Source: Acidimicrobiaceae bacterium | GTDB lineage: Bacteria > Actinomycetota > Acidimicrobiia > Acidimicrobiales > RAAP-2 | Assembly (NCBI GenBank): GCA_003133325.1 | Contig: PKXA01000069.1 | Span: 25,885 to 89,884 of the forward strand | DNA: 64,000 nucleotides | Reading direction: 5' to 3' | Part shown: positions 1 to 8,684 of the stretch, in pieces | Layout of the letters: each line of letters opens with the position of its first letter | Numbering within the stretch: position 1 is the first letter of the stretch | The notes under the pieces: generated by a model | The model's input: only the letters and a program-made list of their open reading frames with translations | What the model was told of the DNA's origin: nothing | Database searches by the model: none | Made by a program: the position numbers and the translations under genes

Positions 1-1763
1 TTGAGGACTACGGGCTCATCGGCGATACCCGTTGCGCCGCCTTGGTCGCCTCCGACGGCTCCATCGACTGGATGTGCGTGCCTCGGTTCGACGGACCACC
101 CGTCTTCGGACGTCTCGTGGGAGGACCGGACGCAGGAACCTTTGGGCTGGGTCCGTCGGGGGAAGCGATCGTCATCGTCCGCCGTTACCGACCGGAAACC
201 GCCAGCCTCGAGACGACTTGGAGCACCACAGGCGGGCGGCTCACGCTCACGGAAGGAATGATCGCCGAAGTCACCGGCACACTGCTGCCCTCGACCTTGC
301 TCGTGCGTCGGCTGACGGCAGAGGGCAGCCCGATCGACGCCGTCATCAACTTCGACCCACGCCTCGGCGAGCAACGTCGAGTGCCAGTCGCTCAGCACCG
401 CGGGAACATGCTCGTGTGCAGCTGGGCGGCGACCGCCATCGCCGTGCATTGCTCGCCGCCGGTTCGGCTCGTGCCCGGCCAACCGATGACCGTCACCATC
501 AATCCGGGCGAACCCCTCACGGTCGTCCTCGCGGTCGCTGATCGCGAGCCGATCGTGTATGTCGATGCCGATGCTGCCTGGGCTGCGCTCAAAGCTGACG
601 AACTGCGCTGGCAAAGCTGGTGTGGCGAGATCGACGACGGACTCTCCTACCGAGACATAGCCGTCCGCAGTCTGCTCACCTTGCGTTTGTTGACCTATTC
701 GCCGTCGGGTGCACCAATCGCCGCGCCCACCACCTCGCTGCCCGAATGCCTGGGCGGGATCCGCAATTGGGACTATCGCTTCGCGTGGCCCCGCGATGCC
801 AGTATCGGTGTTGGTGCCTTCCTTGGCAGCGGGCAACTGAATGAGGCTCGCCGGTTTCTGGCGTGGCTACTCAGCGCCAGCCGTCTCGACCGTCCTCGCC
901 TGCCCGTGCTGTTCACCCTCCACGGGCGCCAACCCACCTCCGAGCACGATGCTGAGGGTTGGCCCGGCTATGCGCAAAGCATGCCCGTTCGGATCGGCAA
1001 CGCCGCTACCGACCAGCACCAGCTCGACGGGTACGGGTGGGTCCTCGATGCCGCGTGGCTGCTCGTTCGAGCCGGGCAACACCTCTACTCGGAGACGTGG
1101 CGAGCCATGCGCGGCTTCGCCGACGAGGTCGCGAATCGATGGACCGAGCCAGACGCAGGTATTTGGGAGATCCGCGGGGATGGCGCCCACCACGTCCACT
1201 CCAAGCTCATGGCCTGGCTGGCCCTCGACCGCGCTCTACGCATTGCCGGCACCCATCGAACTCCGGTCCGCCAACTGGCTCGATGGCAGATCCAGAGAGA
1301 GGCCATCGCCGCTGAGGTCACCACCCGAGGCTTCAATTCTGCCCTGGGAAGCTACACCGGCTCCTACGGCTCGACCGATCTCGACGCCGCCGTGCTCCTG
1401 CTCCCCTTGCTCGACTTCGAACCTGCCGACTCGCCACGCCTGCGTGGCACCATCGACGCCATCGCGCAGCAACTCGGTGCAGGAGGACCGCTCGTCTACC
1501 GCTACCCGCCCGGTCAAGACGGCCTTCCGGGCATCGAGGGTGCCTTTCTCCCCTGCTCGTTCTGGCTGGTGCAGGCCCTCGCCGTCACCGGACGCTCCGC
1601 CGAAGCACACGAGCTATTCGACCAGCTCTGTGCGCTCGCCAGCCCGCTTGGGCTCTTCGCCGAAGAAATGGATCCGGCAACCGGTCGGCACCTCGGCAAC
1701 TACCCCCAGGCCCTCACCCATGCCGCGTTGCTTCAGGCAGCGCTGTCCTTGCGAGTGAAATGA
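1..1763 (+). CDS. Glycoside hydrolase family 15 protein (glucoamylase/trehalase-like), 5' end cut by window edge
   Basis: The reading frame is already open at base 3 with the typical GH15 N-terminal block EDYGLIGDTR followed by SDGSIDW, so the true start lies just outside the window. The TTG at 42 is internal. The central GH15 motif RNWDYRFAWPRDAS is present near residue 245, and the C-terminal block GRHLGNYPQALTHAALL is also typical. Bacterial relatives are about 600 residues long and are exo-acting alpha-glucosidases or trehalases, usually cytoplasmic; no signal peptide could be checked. The substrate (starch oligomers or trehalose) cannot be told from sequence. It ends facing the convergent HTH gene, with a hairpin between them. 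Confidence 0.9.
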   Translation, partial: EDYGLIGDTRCAALVASDGSIDWMCVPRFDGPPVFGRLVGGPDAGTFGLGPSGEAIVIVRRYRPETASLETTWSTTGGRLTLTEGMIAEVTGTLLPSTLLVRRLTAEGSPIDAVINFDPRLGEQRRVPVAQHRGNMLVCSWAATAIAVHCSPPVRLVPGQPMTVTINPGEPLTVVLAVADREPIVYVDADAAWAALKADELRWQSWCGEIDDGLSYRDIAVRSLLTLRLLTYSPSGAPIAAPTTSLPECLGGIRNWDYRFAWPRDASIGVGAFLGSGQLNEARRFLAWLLSASRLDRPRLPVLFTLHGRQPTSEHDAEGWPGYAQSMPVRIGNAATDQHQLDGYGWVLDAAWLLVRAGQHLYSETWRAMRGFADEVANRWTEPDAGIWEIRGDGAHHVHSKLMAWLALDRALRIAGTHRTPVRQLARWQIQREAIAAEVTTRGFNSALGSYTGSYGSTDLDAAVLLLPLLDFEPADSPRLRGTIDAIAQQLGAGGPLVYRYPPGQDGLPGIEGAFLPCSFWLVQALAVTGRSAEAHELFDQLCALASPLGLFAEEMDPATGRHLGNYPQALTHAALLQAALSLRVK

Positions 1764-1799
1764 CTCATTCGTGGAACCCGACAAGAGGCATCTCTTCCT

Positions 1800-1820
1800 C
1801 CGAGGCGGCAAACGCCTCGG
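1800..1820. terminator. Hairpin between convergent genes
   Basis: Perfect 8-bp stem CCGAGGCG / CGCCTCGG with the loop GCAAA. It lies between the stop of the GH15 gene and the stop of the convergent HTH gene, so it could end transcription from both sides. There is no T-tract, so Rho-independence is uncertain. Confidence 0.5.
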
Positions 1821-1886
1821 CCGCGGGTCGAAGCTGCCGATCGCCATCAAGTGTGTCTTCCCACCAGATCGGAGTCGGCCGCATGC

Positions 1887-2588
1887 TCATGCTCGGTCCG
1901 GTGTTTCCTTCGCCACGAGGGTCACGCAGCATCGCCCGGGTGCCGGATCCAGGTTGGCCGAAGTGTCGGGCAGACCTGCGGCCTGGACTACTCCTTTGAT
2001 CATTTCGTAGTTCATGCCACAGACCAGTTCTCGGTGCTCGTCGGCCAGGGTGTGAAAGGGACAGTTGGCGAGGGTCATCGTGCTGCCCGCCATCCGTGGT
2101 TCATAGCCATGCTCTGCAAGAAGGTCGCACAGCCGTTCCATCGACGACGATGACCGCTCCTCCGCCCAGTCAACTCGGGCCCCGAGGGTGCGCCCGTACT
2201 CTCCGGCGACGGCCCGGAGAGCGTCGATGACGGCGACCGAACCGTCGGCTGCCTTCTCGACGGCCCGGGCCAAGAGGAGGGCTGCGAGATCATAGTGACG
2301 TTCGGGAACGCTGAGCGCGATCTCGCCTGCAGCCCGGCTGTACATCTTTGCCGGCCGGCCGGCTCCGGGACCCCCCCGTCCCGGTGGGCGGCGGTACTCG
2401 ACCTCAAGAAGACCGACGCCTGCCAGCTTGTCGAGGTGAAAGGCCGCCACGGATCGAGCCATTCCCAGGGCGGCGGAGGCATCGTCGCGGCTGACCGCGG
2501 ACTCCTGTGCAGCCACGTAGTCGTACAAGCGACGACGCATCGGTTCGTTCAAGGCGGCAAGGGCGGGCAGGCGGCCGTCGTTCTCCAT
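1887..2588 (-). CDS. COG2345/SufR-like HTH regulator with C-terminal cysteines
   Basis: A 233-residue protein. The N-terminal winged helix (about residues 10-75) has an ArsR-like recognition region and a basic wing of the type PPGRGGPGAGRPAK. The C-terminal half carries CPFHTLADEH, then VCGMN, then a CC pair near residue 221. This is the cysteine arrangement of COG2345 regulators such as SufR, which bind an Fe-S cluster. Fe-S binding is inferred from the family. The ATG at 2588 follows a GAGG sequence. It is divergent from the DoxX-like gene, and the AT-rich space between them contains inverted repeats that may be its own operator. It is distantly similar to the regulator at 13151-13819. Confidence 0.8.
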   Translation of the reverse strand: MENDGRLPALAALNEPMRRRLYDYVAAQESAVSRDDASAALGMARSVAAFHLDKLAGVGLLEVEYRRPPGRGGPGAGRPAKMYSRAAGEIALSVPERHYDLAALLLARAVEKAADGSVAVIDALRAVAGEYGRTLGARVDWAEERSSSSMERLCDLLAEHGYEPRMAGSTMTLANCPFHTLADEHRELVCGMNYEMIKGVVQAAGLPDTSANLDPAPGRCCVTLVAKETPDRA

Positions 2589-2597
2589 GTCCTCATT

Positions 2598-2646
2598 CTA
2601 AAACATATTTAGGTTGACACAATACCCTGAAAGTTCTAAAGTAGAA
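2598..2646. promoter_or_regulatory. Divergent promoter region with inverted repeats
   Basis: On the plus strand TTGACA (2614-2619) and TAAAGT (2637-2642) are separated by 17 bp, a good sigma-70 promoter for the DoxX-like gene at 2678. Two inverted repeats overlap it: CTAAA-N5-TTTAG (2598-2612) and the perfect TTCTA-AAG-TAGAA (2634-2646), the latter on the -10 element. They differ in spacing from the five operators found further right, so they may be read by the neighbouring regulator at 1887-2588. Confidence 0.55.
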
Positions 2647-2677
2647 TTACATAGACTTTAGAGAAAGAAGAGAGCTG

Positions 2678-3178
2678 ATGACAACCACGCCTGCGCCGGA
2701 AATTAAAGTAATTCGGTCCGACATTCCCCGCCATGTGCCCTTCGTTGAAGTCGAAAAGCTGAAGGACCCTAAGTACCAGGCCTACCTGATCTTGCGCACC
2801 GCGTTCATTGCCGCGCCAATCCTCATGGGTCTGGACAAGTTCTTCAACTGGATGACGTTCTGGCCCAAGTACCTGTGGGTGGGATTTCCCAATTTCCTCA
2901 GCGTGAGCCCTCATCACTTCATGCAAGGGGTAGGCGTCATTGAGATCGCTGCCGGGCTCGGGGTCCTGCTTCTGCCGCGCGTTTTCTCCTATGTGGTGGT
3001 CGGTTGGCTGGGAGGCATCATCACCAACCTGGTCATTTTGAGCATTCTCGGCCAGGGTCACGTCAACGTCTTCTGGGACATTGCTCTCCGCGACTTTGGA
3101 TTGCTGCTTGCCGCCTTGGCCCTCGCTCGGCTGGCGGCTGCCTATACCCCACAGCTGTTTCACTCACGCCGCAGCTGA
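2678..3178 (+). CDS. DoxX-like membrane protein
   Basis: A 166-residue protein with a short hydrophilic N-terminus (about 45 residues) and then about four hydrophobic segments, with conserved-looking blocks LMGLDKFFNW and HHFMQGVGVIEI. This layout resembles DoxX-family quinone-interacting or redox-partner membrane proteins; the exact role is unknown. The ATG at 2678 follows AAGAGAG. It is transcribed away from the COG2345-type regulator and is probably controlled by it through the shared promoter region. A strong GC-rich hairpin follows the gene. The family assignment is from general similarity, not from a diagnostic motif. Confidence 0.65.
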   Translation: MTTTPAPEIKVIRSDIPRHVPFVEVEKLKDPKYQAYLILRTAFIAAPILMGLDKFFNWMTFWPKYLWVGFPNFLSVSPHHFMQGVGVIEIAAGLGVLLLPRVFSYVVVGWLGGIITNLVILSILGQGHVNVFWDIALRDFGLLLAALALARLAAAYTPQLFHSRRS

Positions 3179-3214
3179 CACCAGTTGGGAACTCGACCGG
3201 ACCAGCATGATGCC

Positions 3215-3251
3215 GGACACCGGGGTTCGCCACAGGCGAGCCCCGGTGTCC
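3215..3251 (+). terminator. Strong GC-rich hairpin after the DoxX-like gene
   Basis: Perfect 11-bp outer stem GGACACCGGGG / CCCCGGTGTCC, extended by an inner TCGCC / GGCGA stem with an ACA loop. It sits 37 bp after the DoxX-like stop. No T-tract follows, but stems of this strength often end transcripts in GC-rich actinobacteria. Confidence 0.6.
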
Positions 3252-3361
3252 GCCGGGTTGGGCGGGTCGAAGTGAGAAATGGAGAGCTGACAACGCTACA
3301 GCGCGAGAACCGGGCCATCGGTGGTCACCGTCATCGTGGTCCGGGTTGAACAGGAGAGAAC

Positions 3362-4597
3362 ATGACAACGGACAGGGCATTTGTGATCGTAGGAGCAAGC
3401 CTGGCGGGAGCCAAGGCAGCCGAGACCCTTCGCACGGAAGGATTTGTCGGTCGGATCGTACTGATCGGAGACGAGGCTGTTCGCCCCTACGAACGGCCGC
3501 CGCTCTCCAAGGACTATCTGCGCGGTGAAAAGGGGTTCGACTCCGCAGCCGTCCACGATGAGGGCTTCTACGACGCCAACGCCATCGAGTTGCGAACCTC
3601 GACGGTGGTGACAGCTCTCGACACGGACAGGTCAGAGGTCATGTTGAGCTCAGGCGAGCGCATCCGGTATGACCAACTCCTCCTGGCCACCGGAACCAGC
3701 CCCCGACGTCTGTCGACGCCCGGTGCCGCGCTCTCCGGAGTGCACTACCTGCGCCAACTCGTCGACGCCGACGCTCTGCGCCAGGTCTTGACTGCCTCGC
3801 GTCGGGTGGTGGTCATCGGGGCGGGATGGATCGGTTCCGAGGTGGCCGCCTCGGCCCGACAACTCGGCGCCGAGGTAACAATGATCGATCCAGGCTCGGT
3901 ACCGCTTGAACGCGTCCTCGGTCCCGAGGTGGGCGCTGTCTACCGTGACCTGCACGCTGAGCACGGGGTCGAGATGCACTTCGGGGTCGCCATCGACTCC
4001 ATCAGAGGCACAACAGCCGTGGAAGAGGTCCGTCTGACCAATGGGACCGTCCTACCAGCTGAAGTGGTGGTCGTGGGAATCGGCGTGACCCCGCGGATCG
4101 AACTCGCCCAGGCCGCGGGCCTTGCCATAGAGAACGGCATCGCCGTCGACGGACACCTCGCCACCAGCGCTCCGAGCGTCTACGCGGCGGGCGACGTGGC
4201 CAACGCGTTCCACCCCTTATACGGCACACGGGTCCGGCTCGAGCACTGGTCAGCCGCCCTCAATCAGGGACCAACGGCGGCGATGAACATGCTCGGGGAA
4301 CCGACCGTCTACGACAAGGTTCCGTACTTCTTCTCCGACCAGTACGACCTAGGGATGGAGTATCGGGGCTGGGCTCCAGTCTGGGACGAAGTGGTTTTTC
4401 GGGGGGACCCAGCCACCCGTCAGTTCATCGCCTTCTGGCTCCGCGACAGCCGCGTGGTCGCCGCCATGAATGCCAATACCTGGGACGCCGGCGATGCGCT
4501 CGAAGCGCTGATCCGCACCCGACTTCCCGTCGACCACGCTCGGCTGATCGACCCGGACGTAGATCTGGCCAGCCTCGCGGTCCCTTCGGCAAGCTGA
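3362..4597 (+). CDS. NAD(P)/FAD-dependent ferredoxin reductase (rhodocoxin-reductase type)
   Basis: A 411-residue flavoprotein. It has an N-terminal FAD-binding fold (VIVGASLAGAKAAE), the ERPPLSKDYL block typical of ferredoxin/rubredoxin/rhodocoxin reductases, a second Rossmann fold for NAD(P)H (VVVIGAGWIGSEVA), and the YAAGDVAN FAD motif, followed by a C-terminal reductase domain. It should pass electrons from NAD(P)H to a small ferredoxin; the 3Fe-4S ferredoxin at 19440-19793 and the P450 at 33809 are possible partners, but neither is adjacent. The ATG at 3362 has AGGAG upstream. It stands alone, followed by a broken FNR-type gene on the other strand. Confidence 0.9.
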   Translation: MTTDRAFVIVGASLAGAKAAETLRTEGFVGRIVLIGDEAVRPYERPPLSKDYLRGEKGFDSAAVHDEGFYDANAIELRTSTVVTALDTDRSEVMLSSGERIRYDQLLLATGTSPRRLSTPGAALSGVHYLRQLVDADALRQVLTASRRVVVIGAGWIGSEVAASARQLGAEVTMIDPGSVPLERVLGPEVGAVYRDLHAEHGVEMHFGVAIDSIRGTTAVEEVRLTNGTVLPAEVVVVGIGVTPRIELAQAAGLAIENGIAVDGHLATSAPSVYAAGDVANAFHPLYGTRVRLEHWSAALNQGPTAAMNMLGEPTVYDKVPYFFSDQYDLGMEYRGWAPVWDEVVFRGDPATRQFIAFWLRDSRVVAAMNANTWDAGDALEALIRTRLPVDHARLIDPDVDLASLAVPSAS

Positions 4598-4649
4598 GCA
4601 ACCACTGTCGTAGGCAGTCTTGGCGATGACGAGGTCGGTGAACAAGGGC

Positions 4650-5089
4650 CCCATTAGGCATCCAGTGGCAAACCACGCTCTCAGGCCAGCAACCATGCCG
4701 ATCATCACGAGCGGGCCTCCGCCGGCTTCGTTCCACGTGAGAGCGCCGAAGGGTCCGTGCAGGTGGAGTTGATCGCCGTCGCCCACCTGCCGGGTGAGTA
4801 CGGGGGACACGCGGGCAGGGACGTCGCGAACGGTGATCTCGATCTCTGAAGAAGGCGGCCATGGCGACGACGAGACCGAATAGGCCTGCTCGACTCCCTT
4901 GGGGGCAGCGTCGACTCGCACGCGCACCAGTAAGTACTGCCCGGCTGCGAAGTGCGCCGGCTCTAGTAGCTCCAGTCGCGGCGTCGCGGCGTCGGAGCCG
5001 TCGGGACGAACCCCGGCCACCGTCGCCACCTCCCACAGTGGGCCCCGGTTGGGGGCGAGCCGCCTTTAGGTGACCTCGTCCGATCTCGT
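4650..5089 (-). pseudogene. Broken FNR-type oxidoreductase, copy A
   Basis: The minus strand encodes the N-terminal half of an FAD-binding ferredoxin-reductase-like protein: GQYLLVRVRV, AYSVSSSPWPPSS (FAD-binding RxYS-like region) and LHGPFGALTW. The start codon found in copy B (16713) is ACG here (5087-5089), and codon 8 is TAA. Similarity stops near GGGPLVMIG, where the NAD-binding half should begin, and the remaining frame runs antisense into the preceding gene. It is therefore a truncated, start-less relic. It directly follows metE on the same strand, as in copy B, so metE-FNR was probably once an operon. Confidence 0.75.
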
Positions 5090-5092
5090 CGG

Positions 5093-7441
5093 CTATGGGC
5101 CAGGTGGCGCCGCGTTCTTGGCCGGAACAGCACCGGCGTCGGGTGACACCTCGCCGAAGGCCACCTCTGCTCGAAGATTGCGAGCCGCCGCGACCATGTG
5201 GTCCAGCGCGGGGATGACCTGGTCGTAGCGGCGGGTCTTGAGGCCGCAGTCAGGATTGACCCACAACCGGTCTGGCCCGAGACCCTCGAGGGCCCGGCGG
5301 AGCAGGCCCTCGATCGCGGCGATCTCGGGGACCCGCGGCGAATGCACATCGTAGATGCCGGGCCCTGCCCCACCTTGGTACGAGGCACGCTGCAACAGGT
5401 CGACAGCTGCCATGTCGGAGCGTGCCGCCTCGAAGGACAGGACATCTACTTCCAGCTCTTCCAGCACGTCGACGATGTCCCCCAGCTCCGCGTAACACAT
5501 GTGGGTGTGCACCTGCGTTTCCTCGGCCGCCGCGGAGGTGACCAGTCGGAAGGCCCGAGTGGCCCATCTCAGATACTCCGGACGATCATCGAGGCGGAGA
5601 GGTAGACCCTCCCGCAAGGCCGGTTCATCGACCTGGATGATGACGATCCCGGCCGCCTGGAGATCAGCCAGTTCGTCGCGCATGGCCAGTGCCAGTTGGC
5701 TTGCGGTATCGCGCTCAGGCTGGTCATCTCGCACGAACGACCACCGCAGCATGGTGATCGGTCCGGTGAGCATGCCCTTGACCGGCTTCGACGTACGCGA
5801 CTGGGCGTAGCGAGCCCAGTCCACCGTCATCGGGCCACGTCGCGCCACGTCGCCGAAGAGCACTGGTGGCCGTACGCATCGCGACCCGTAGGACTGGACC
5901 CACCCTCCGTCGGGGATCACGAATCCGGTGAGCTGGTCGGCGAAGTAGCGAACCATGTCGTCGCGCTCGGGTTCCCCGTGGACGAGGACATCGAGCCCCA
6001 TCTCCTCTTGGATAGCCAGCACACGATCAATTTCGGTGCGGAGCGACGCGTTGTAGTCAGCATCGTCTACACGTCCGGCGCGCCACGAAGCCCGTGACCG
6101 TCGAAGTTCGGGCGTCTGGGGGAACGACCCGATCGTGGTCGTCGGCAAGGCCGGAAGCGCCAATGCTGCCCGCTGGGTAGCGGCCCGTTCGGGGGATGCC
6201 TGGGGCCGGTGGGGATCCGCTTCACCAAAGTACGCGACACGCTGTCGGATTACCTCGTCTGTTACTCGGGGCGAATTCCGCCGGGTGGTAAAGACTGCTC
6301 GATTTGCGTCGAGCTCATCGGCAATCGCCTCACGACCGTCGGCGATTCCTCGTGCCAGGAGCGTCAACTCGCCCAGTTTGTCATCGGCAAATGCGAGCCA
6401 GGGACGCACCTCGTCGTCGACGTTCTCGTCGGCGGCGGACCCCAGGGGTACGTGCAACAGCGAGCACGACGTGGAGACGACAACTTCCGTGGCGAGGTCC
6501 GTGAGCTGGTCGAGCAGATCGAGACTGGCGTGCAGATCGTTGGCCCAGATGTTTCGACCGTCCGCCACACCGGCAAAGAGCACCTTGTCTCCGACGCCAC
6601 CAGTGGACTGCAGCAAGTGGAGGTTCTCTCTACCTCGACAGAAGTCGAGGCCTATCGCCTCCACTGGGAGTTCACTCACATCTTCCATGGCCGATCCCAC
6701 ATGACCGAAGTACGTCGACAGCGCGATCTTCGGCCGATCCGAGTGGTCGCCGAGCCGTCGGTACACGCGTCGCAGTGCCGCCAGTTCGTCGGGGTCGCGC
6801 TCCTCGACCAGTGCGGGCTCGTCGATCCGAACCCAGGTAGCGCCACCCCGCTGGAGCTGGGACAACACCTCGATGTAAACGTCGACAAGGGGATCGAGCA
6901 GTCCCAACATGTCAACACCTGGGTGTACTGGGGTGCTCCGCAATACCAGGGTCAGTGGACCGATAAGTACTGGGGTGGTGTGGATGCCGAGTCCCGAGGC
7001 TTCGGCCAACTCCCCAATTGCCTTCGTCGCATCGGGGGTGAACACGGCGTCGGAGCCGAGTTCGGGCACCAGATGGTGGTAGTTGGTGTCGAACCACTTG
7101 GTCAGGTCGAGAGGAGCGGCCGCCTTCCCGCCGATGTCCCCTCCTCTCGCCATGGCGAAGTAGCGCTCACGGTCGCTTGTCCTTCCAACAAGGGCGAACC
7201 GGGCCGGGACGGCACCCACCATGACCGCAGCATCGAGCACGTGGTCGTAGAGGGAGAAGTCGTTCGAGGGGACGAAGTCCACGTTGGCGGTAACCATGCT
7301 CTGCCAGTTGTGCCGGCGGATCGATGCCGCCACCTCGTCGAGGTCGGCAGCCGACACCGTTCCGGCCCAGAAGCCTTCGAGCGCCCATTTGAGGGCGCGG
7401 TCTCGTCCGATGCGGGGCATTCCGTGAACAGCTGTCCTCAT
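5093..7441 (-). CDS. metE: Cobalamin-independent methionine synthase
   Basis: A 782-residue protein from the ATG at 7441, which has AGGGAGA upstream; a longer in-frame start at 7498 lacks support. It transfers a methyl group from methyl-tetrahydrofolate to homocysteine in the cytoplasm. The C-terminal zinc site is complete: His647 and Cys649 (HTHMCY), Glu671 (SFEAARSD) and Cys732 (NPDCGLKTRRY), with the same spacing as E. coli MetE. The N-terminal duplicated barrel is also present. The gene lies about 95 bp after DUF488 on the same strand. Its 3' end plus the following FNR fragment is duplicated in degraded form at 16.5-17.0 kb. Confidence 0.95.
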   Translation of the reverse strand: MRTAVHGMPRIGRDRALKWALEGFWAGTVSAADLDEVAASIRRHNWQSMVTANVDFVPSNDFSLYDHVLDAAVMVGAVPARFALVGRTSDRERYFAMARGGDIGGKAAAPLDLTKWFDTNYHHLVPELGSDAVFTPDATKAIGELAEASGLGIHTTPVLIGPLTLVLRSTPVHPGVDMLGLLDPLVDVYIEVLSQLQRGGATWVRIDEPALVEERDPDELAALRRVYRRLGDHSDRPKIALSTYFGHVGSAMEDVSELPVEAIGLDFCRGRENLHLLQSTGGVGDKVLFAGVADGRNIWANDLHASLDLLDQLTDLATEVVVSTSCSLLHVPLGSAADENVDDEVRPWLAFADDKLGELTLLARGIADGREAIADELDANRAVFTTRRNSPRVTDEVIRQRVAYFGEADPHRPQASPERAATQRAALALPALPTTTIGSFPQTPELRRSRASWRAGRVDDADYNASLRTEIDRVLAIQEEMGLDVLVHGEPERDDMVRYFADQLTGFVIPDGGWVQSYGSRCVRPPVLFGDVARRGPMTVDWARYAQSRTSKPVKGMLTGPITMLRWSFVRDDQPERDTASQLALAMRDELADLQAAGIVIIQVDEPALREGLPLRLDDRPEYLRWATRAFRLVTSAAAEETQVHTHMCYAELGDIVDVLEELEVDVLSFEAARSDMAAVDLLQRASYQGGAGPGIYDVHSPRVPEIAAIEGLLRRALEGLGPDRLWVNPDCGLKTRRYDQVIPALDHMVAAARNLRAEVAFGEVSPDAGAVPAKNAAPPGP

Positions 7442-7537
7442 CTGGTCTCCCTTGGGATGTTGGCGTCGCAGCAGTTGGCCGAGGCCAGGGCATTCCACGG
7501 CACACGGCCAGCCGAGGGTGCACGTCTCCCTGATGGC

Positions 7538-7933
7538 TTACGTTCCATCCGCACCCACGATGACGTCGCGCAGGACGGTTGCTCCGGAGTGCTCGATGTC
7601 CCGCGTTGCGGTGAGGAGGGCGAGTCGTCGTGTCTCGCTTGTCTCCCGAAGCTGCGATACGACCCCCGACCCCGGTGGCAGCGCGAGCTCGGCCCGGTAG
7701 CGCCGGGCGAACTCCGAGAAGCGCTTCGGTTCGTGTCCATACCACTGCCGCAACTCGGTACTGGGCGTGGCGTCCTTGACCCATTCATTGTGATCAACCG
7801 CGCCCTTCGATTGCCCACGGGGCCACAGCCGGTCGACGAGCACTCGATACTCGTTGCGCTGGCGCCCCGGGTCGTCGTAGACGCGGACGATTTCGACGTC
7901 GCGCTTCACCACACCCACTGGTTCCCGATCCAC
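7538..7933 (-). CDS. DUF488 family protein (YeaO-like)
   Basis: Up to 131 residues with the DUF488 signatures RVLVDRLWPRG and FARRYRAEL. The family is small, cytoplasmic and of unknown biochemical function. The first possible start is GTG at 7933; several in-frame GTG codons follow within 11 residues, so the start is uncertain. It lies upstream of metE in the same direction and 85 bp after the DUF59 gene, and could be part of a DUF2249-DUF59-DUF488-metE transcript. Confidence 0.8.
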   Translation of the reverse strand: MDREPVGVVKRDVEIVRVYDDPGRQRNEYRVLVDRLWPRGQSKGAVDHNEWVKDATPSTELRQWYGHEPKRFSEFARRYRAELALPPGSGVVSQLRETSETRRLALLTATRDIEHSGATVLRDVIVGADGT

Positions 7934-8018
7934 TCGGATGAGGCAATCAGGTCACAGTGCACCGACAATAGATGCGCCCCCGGTGTTGAGGCTCGAGAGC
8001 ACCTTGTAATTACCGTCA

Positions 8019-8393
8019 TTACCGAACCCGAAACCCAAGCGCCGCTGCCGCTTCTGCATCTATCAACGCGGGACTCCAGGGCGGGTCCCAGACGATGCGC
8101 ACGTCGACAGCGGTCGGGTTCCCGACGGACTGGGAGATCGCGGCCCGTGCCATCTCCGGAAGGCTCTCCGAAGCCGGACACCCAGGCGTAGTGAGGGTCA
8201 TTTCGACAACAATGGTCCCGTCCTCCTCACGCACGTCATAGACCAGGCCCAGGGACACCACGTCAAGGTAGAGTTCAGGGTCATAGACGGAGCGGAGCGC
8301 GCTCCACGCCACGTCGATGGCGCTGTTCGCTGGGATCTCTGCCCGGTCCATCCCAATCGAGACCGGCCCTCTCACCTCGTCCCCAGCATTCAT
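8019..8393 (-). CDS. DUF59/MIP18-family iron-sulfur assembly factor
   Basis: A 124-residue protein. The DUF59 domain spans about residues 28-100, with DPELYLDVVSLGLVYDV and the conserved cysteine in TTPGCPASESLP. DUF59 proteins (SufT/PaaD/MIP18) help insert Fe-S clusters into targets. Its ATG overlaps the stop of the DUF2249 gene (ATGA), which indicates translational coupling. The pair is controlled from the operator at 8653-8670. Together with the Fe-S-type regulators nearby, this suggests repair or assembly of clusters damaged by NO or oxygen; that link is inference. Confidence 0.88.
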   Translation of the reverse strand: MNAGDEVRGPVSIGMDRAEIPANSAIDVAWSALRSVYDPELYLDVVSLGLVYDVREEDGTIVVEMTLTTPGCPASESLPEMARAAISQSVGNPTAVDVRIVWDPPWSPALIDAEAAAALGFRVR

Positions 8394-8611
8394 GACTGCC
8401 TCCGAAAGGTGACCTGCCAGTCGCCGACGCCAATCTCGACGGCCTCGTAGGAGAAGCCCTGTGCGCCGAGGACGCCTTCGAGCGGAACTGGTTCGAAGGG
8501 CGCCAGGACGACGAGCTCCTCGTGCTCGTCGAGGGCCGCCACCGTGGCCATGATCAGGTCGAACGGCTCGTCACCTGCGGCGATGAGCGGACGGGCGTCG
8601 ATGGTGGCCAT
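8390..8611 (-). CDS. DUF2249 domain protein
   Basis: A 73-residue single-domain protein: IDARPL at the N-terminus, LVVLAPFEPVPLEGVL in the middle and a WQVTFRR end, as in DUF2249. The ATG at 8611 has a perfect AGGAGG seven bases upstream, so a much longer in-frame reading start is rejected. DUF2249 is a TusA/SirA-like fold that often occurs with hemerythrins and nitrate or NO genes; its function is not settled. It overlaps the DUF59 gene by 4 bp. Two further DUF2249 domains occur in the hemerythrin fusion at 10533-11771. Confidence 0.85.
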   Translation of the reverse strand: MATIDARPLIAAGDEPFDLIMATVAALDEHEELVVLAPFEPVPLEGVLGAQGFSYEAVEIGVGDWQVTFRRQS

Positions 8612-8652
8612 GACAATCCTCCTGCGGCAAACGATCACGATTGCTGTAGTTG

Positions 8653-8670
8653 TTCTGTTTGTTACTAGAG
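8653..8670. promoter_or_regulatory. Operator TTCTG-N8-TAGAG (regulon site 1)
   Basis: It lies between the divergent DUF2249 and ACP-like genes. It has the same 5-8-5 architecture as four other sites in the window. A TATACC -10-like element (8672-8677) follows directly on the plus strand and would place the transcript start at about the GTG at 8685. Confidence 0.6.
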
Positions 8671-8684
8671 TTATACCATGATCA

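Noticed and set aside
2634..2646. TTCTA-AAG-TAGAA as a member of the same regulon
   Set aside because: The half-sites match but the spacing is 3 instead of 8, so a different protein or mode is more likely.
7441..7540. Riboswitch (cobalamin or SAM) upstream of metE
   Set aside because: The space before metE is under 100 bp and shows no conserved riboswitch core such as a B12 box.
6209..8191. 660-codon plus-strand open frame
   Set aside because: It lies antisense to metE and DUF488, has no recognisable domain and the wrong codon bias; it is a GC-rich shadow.
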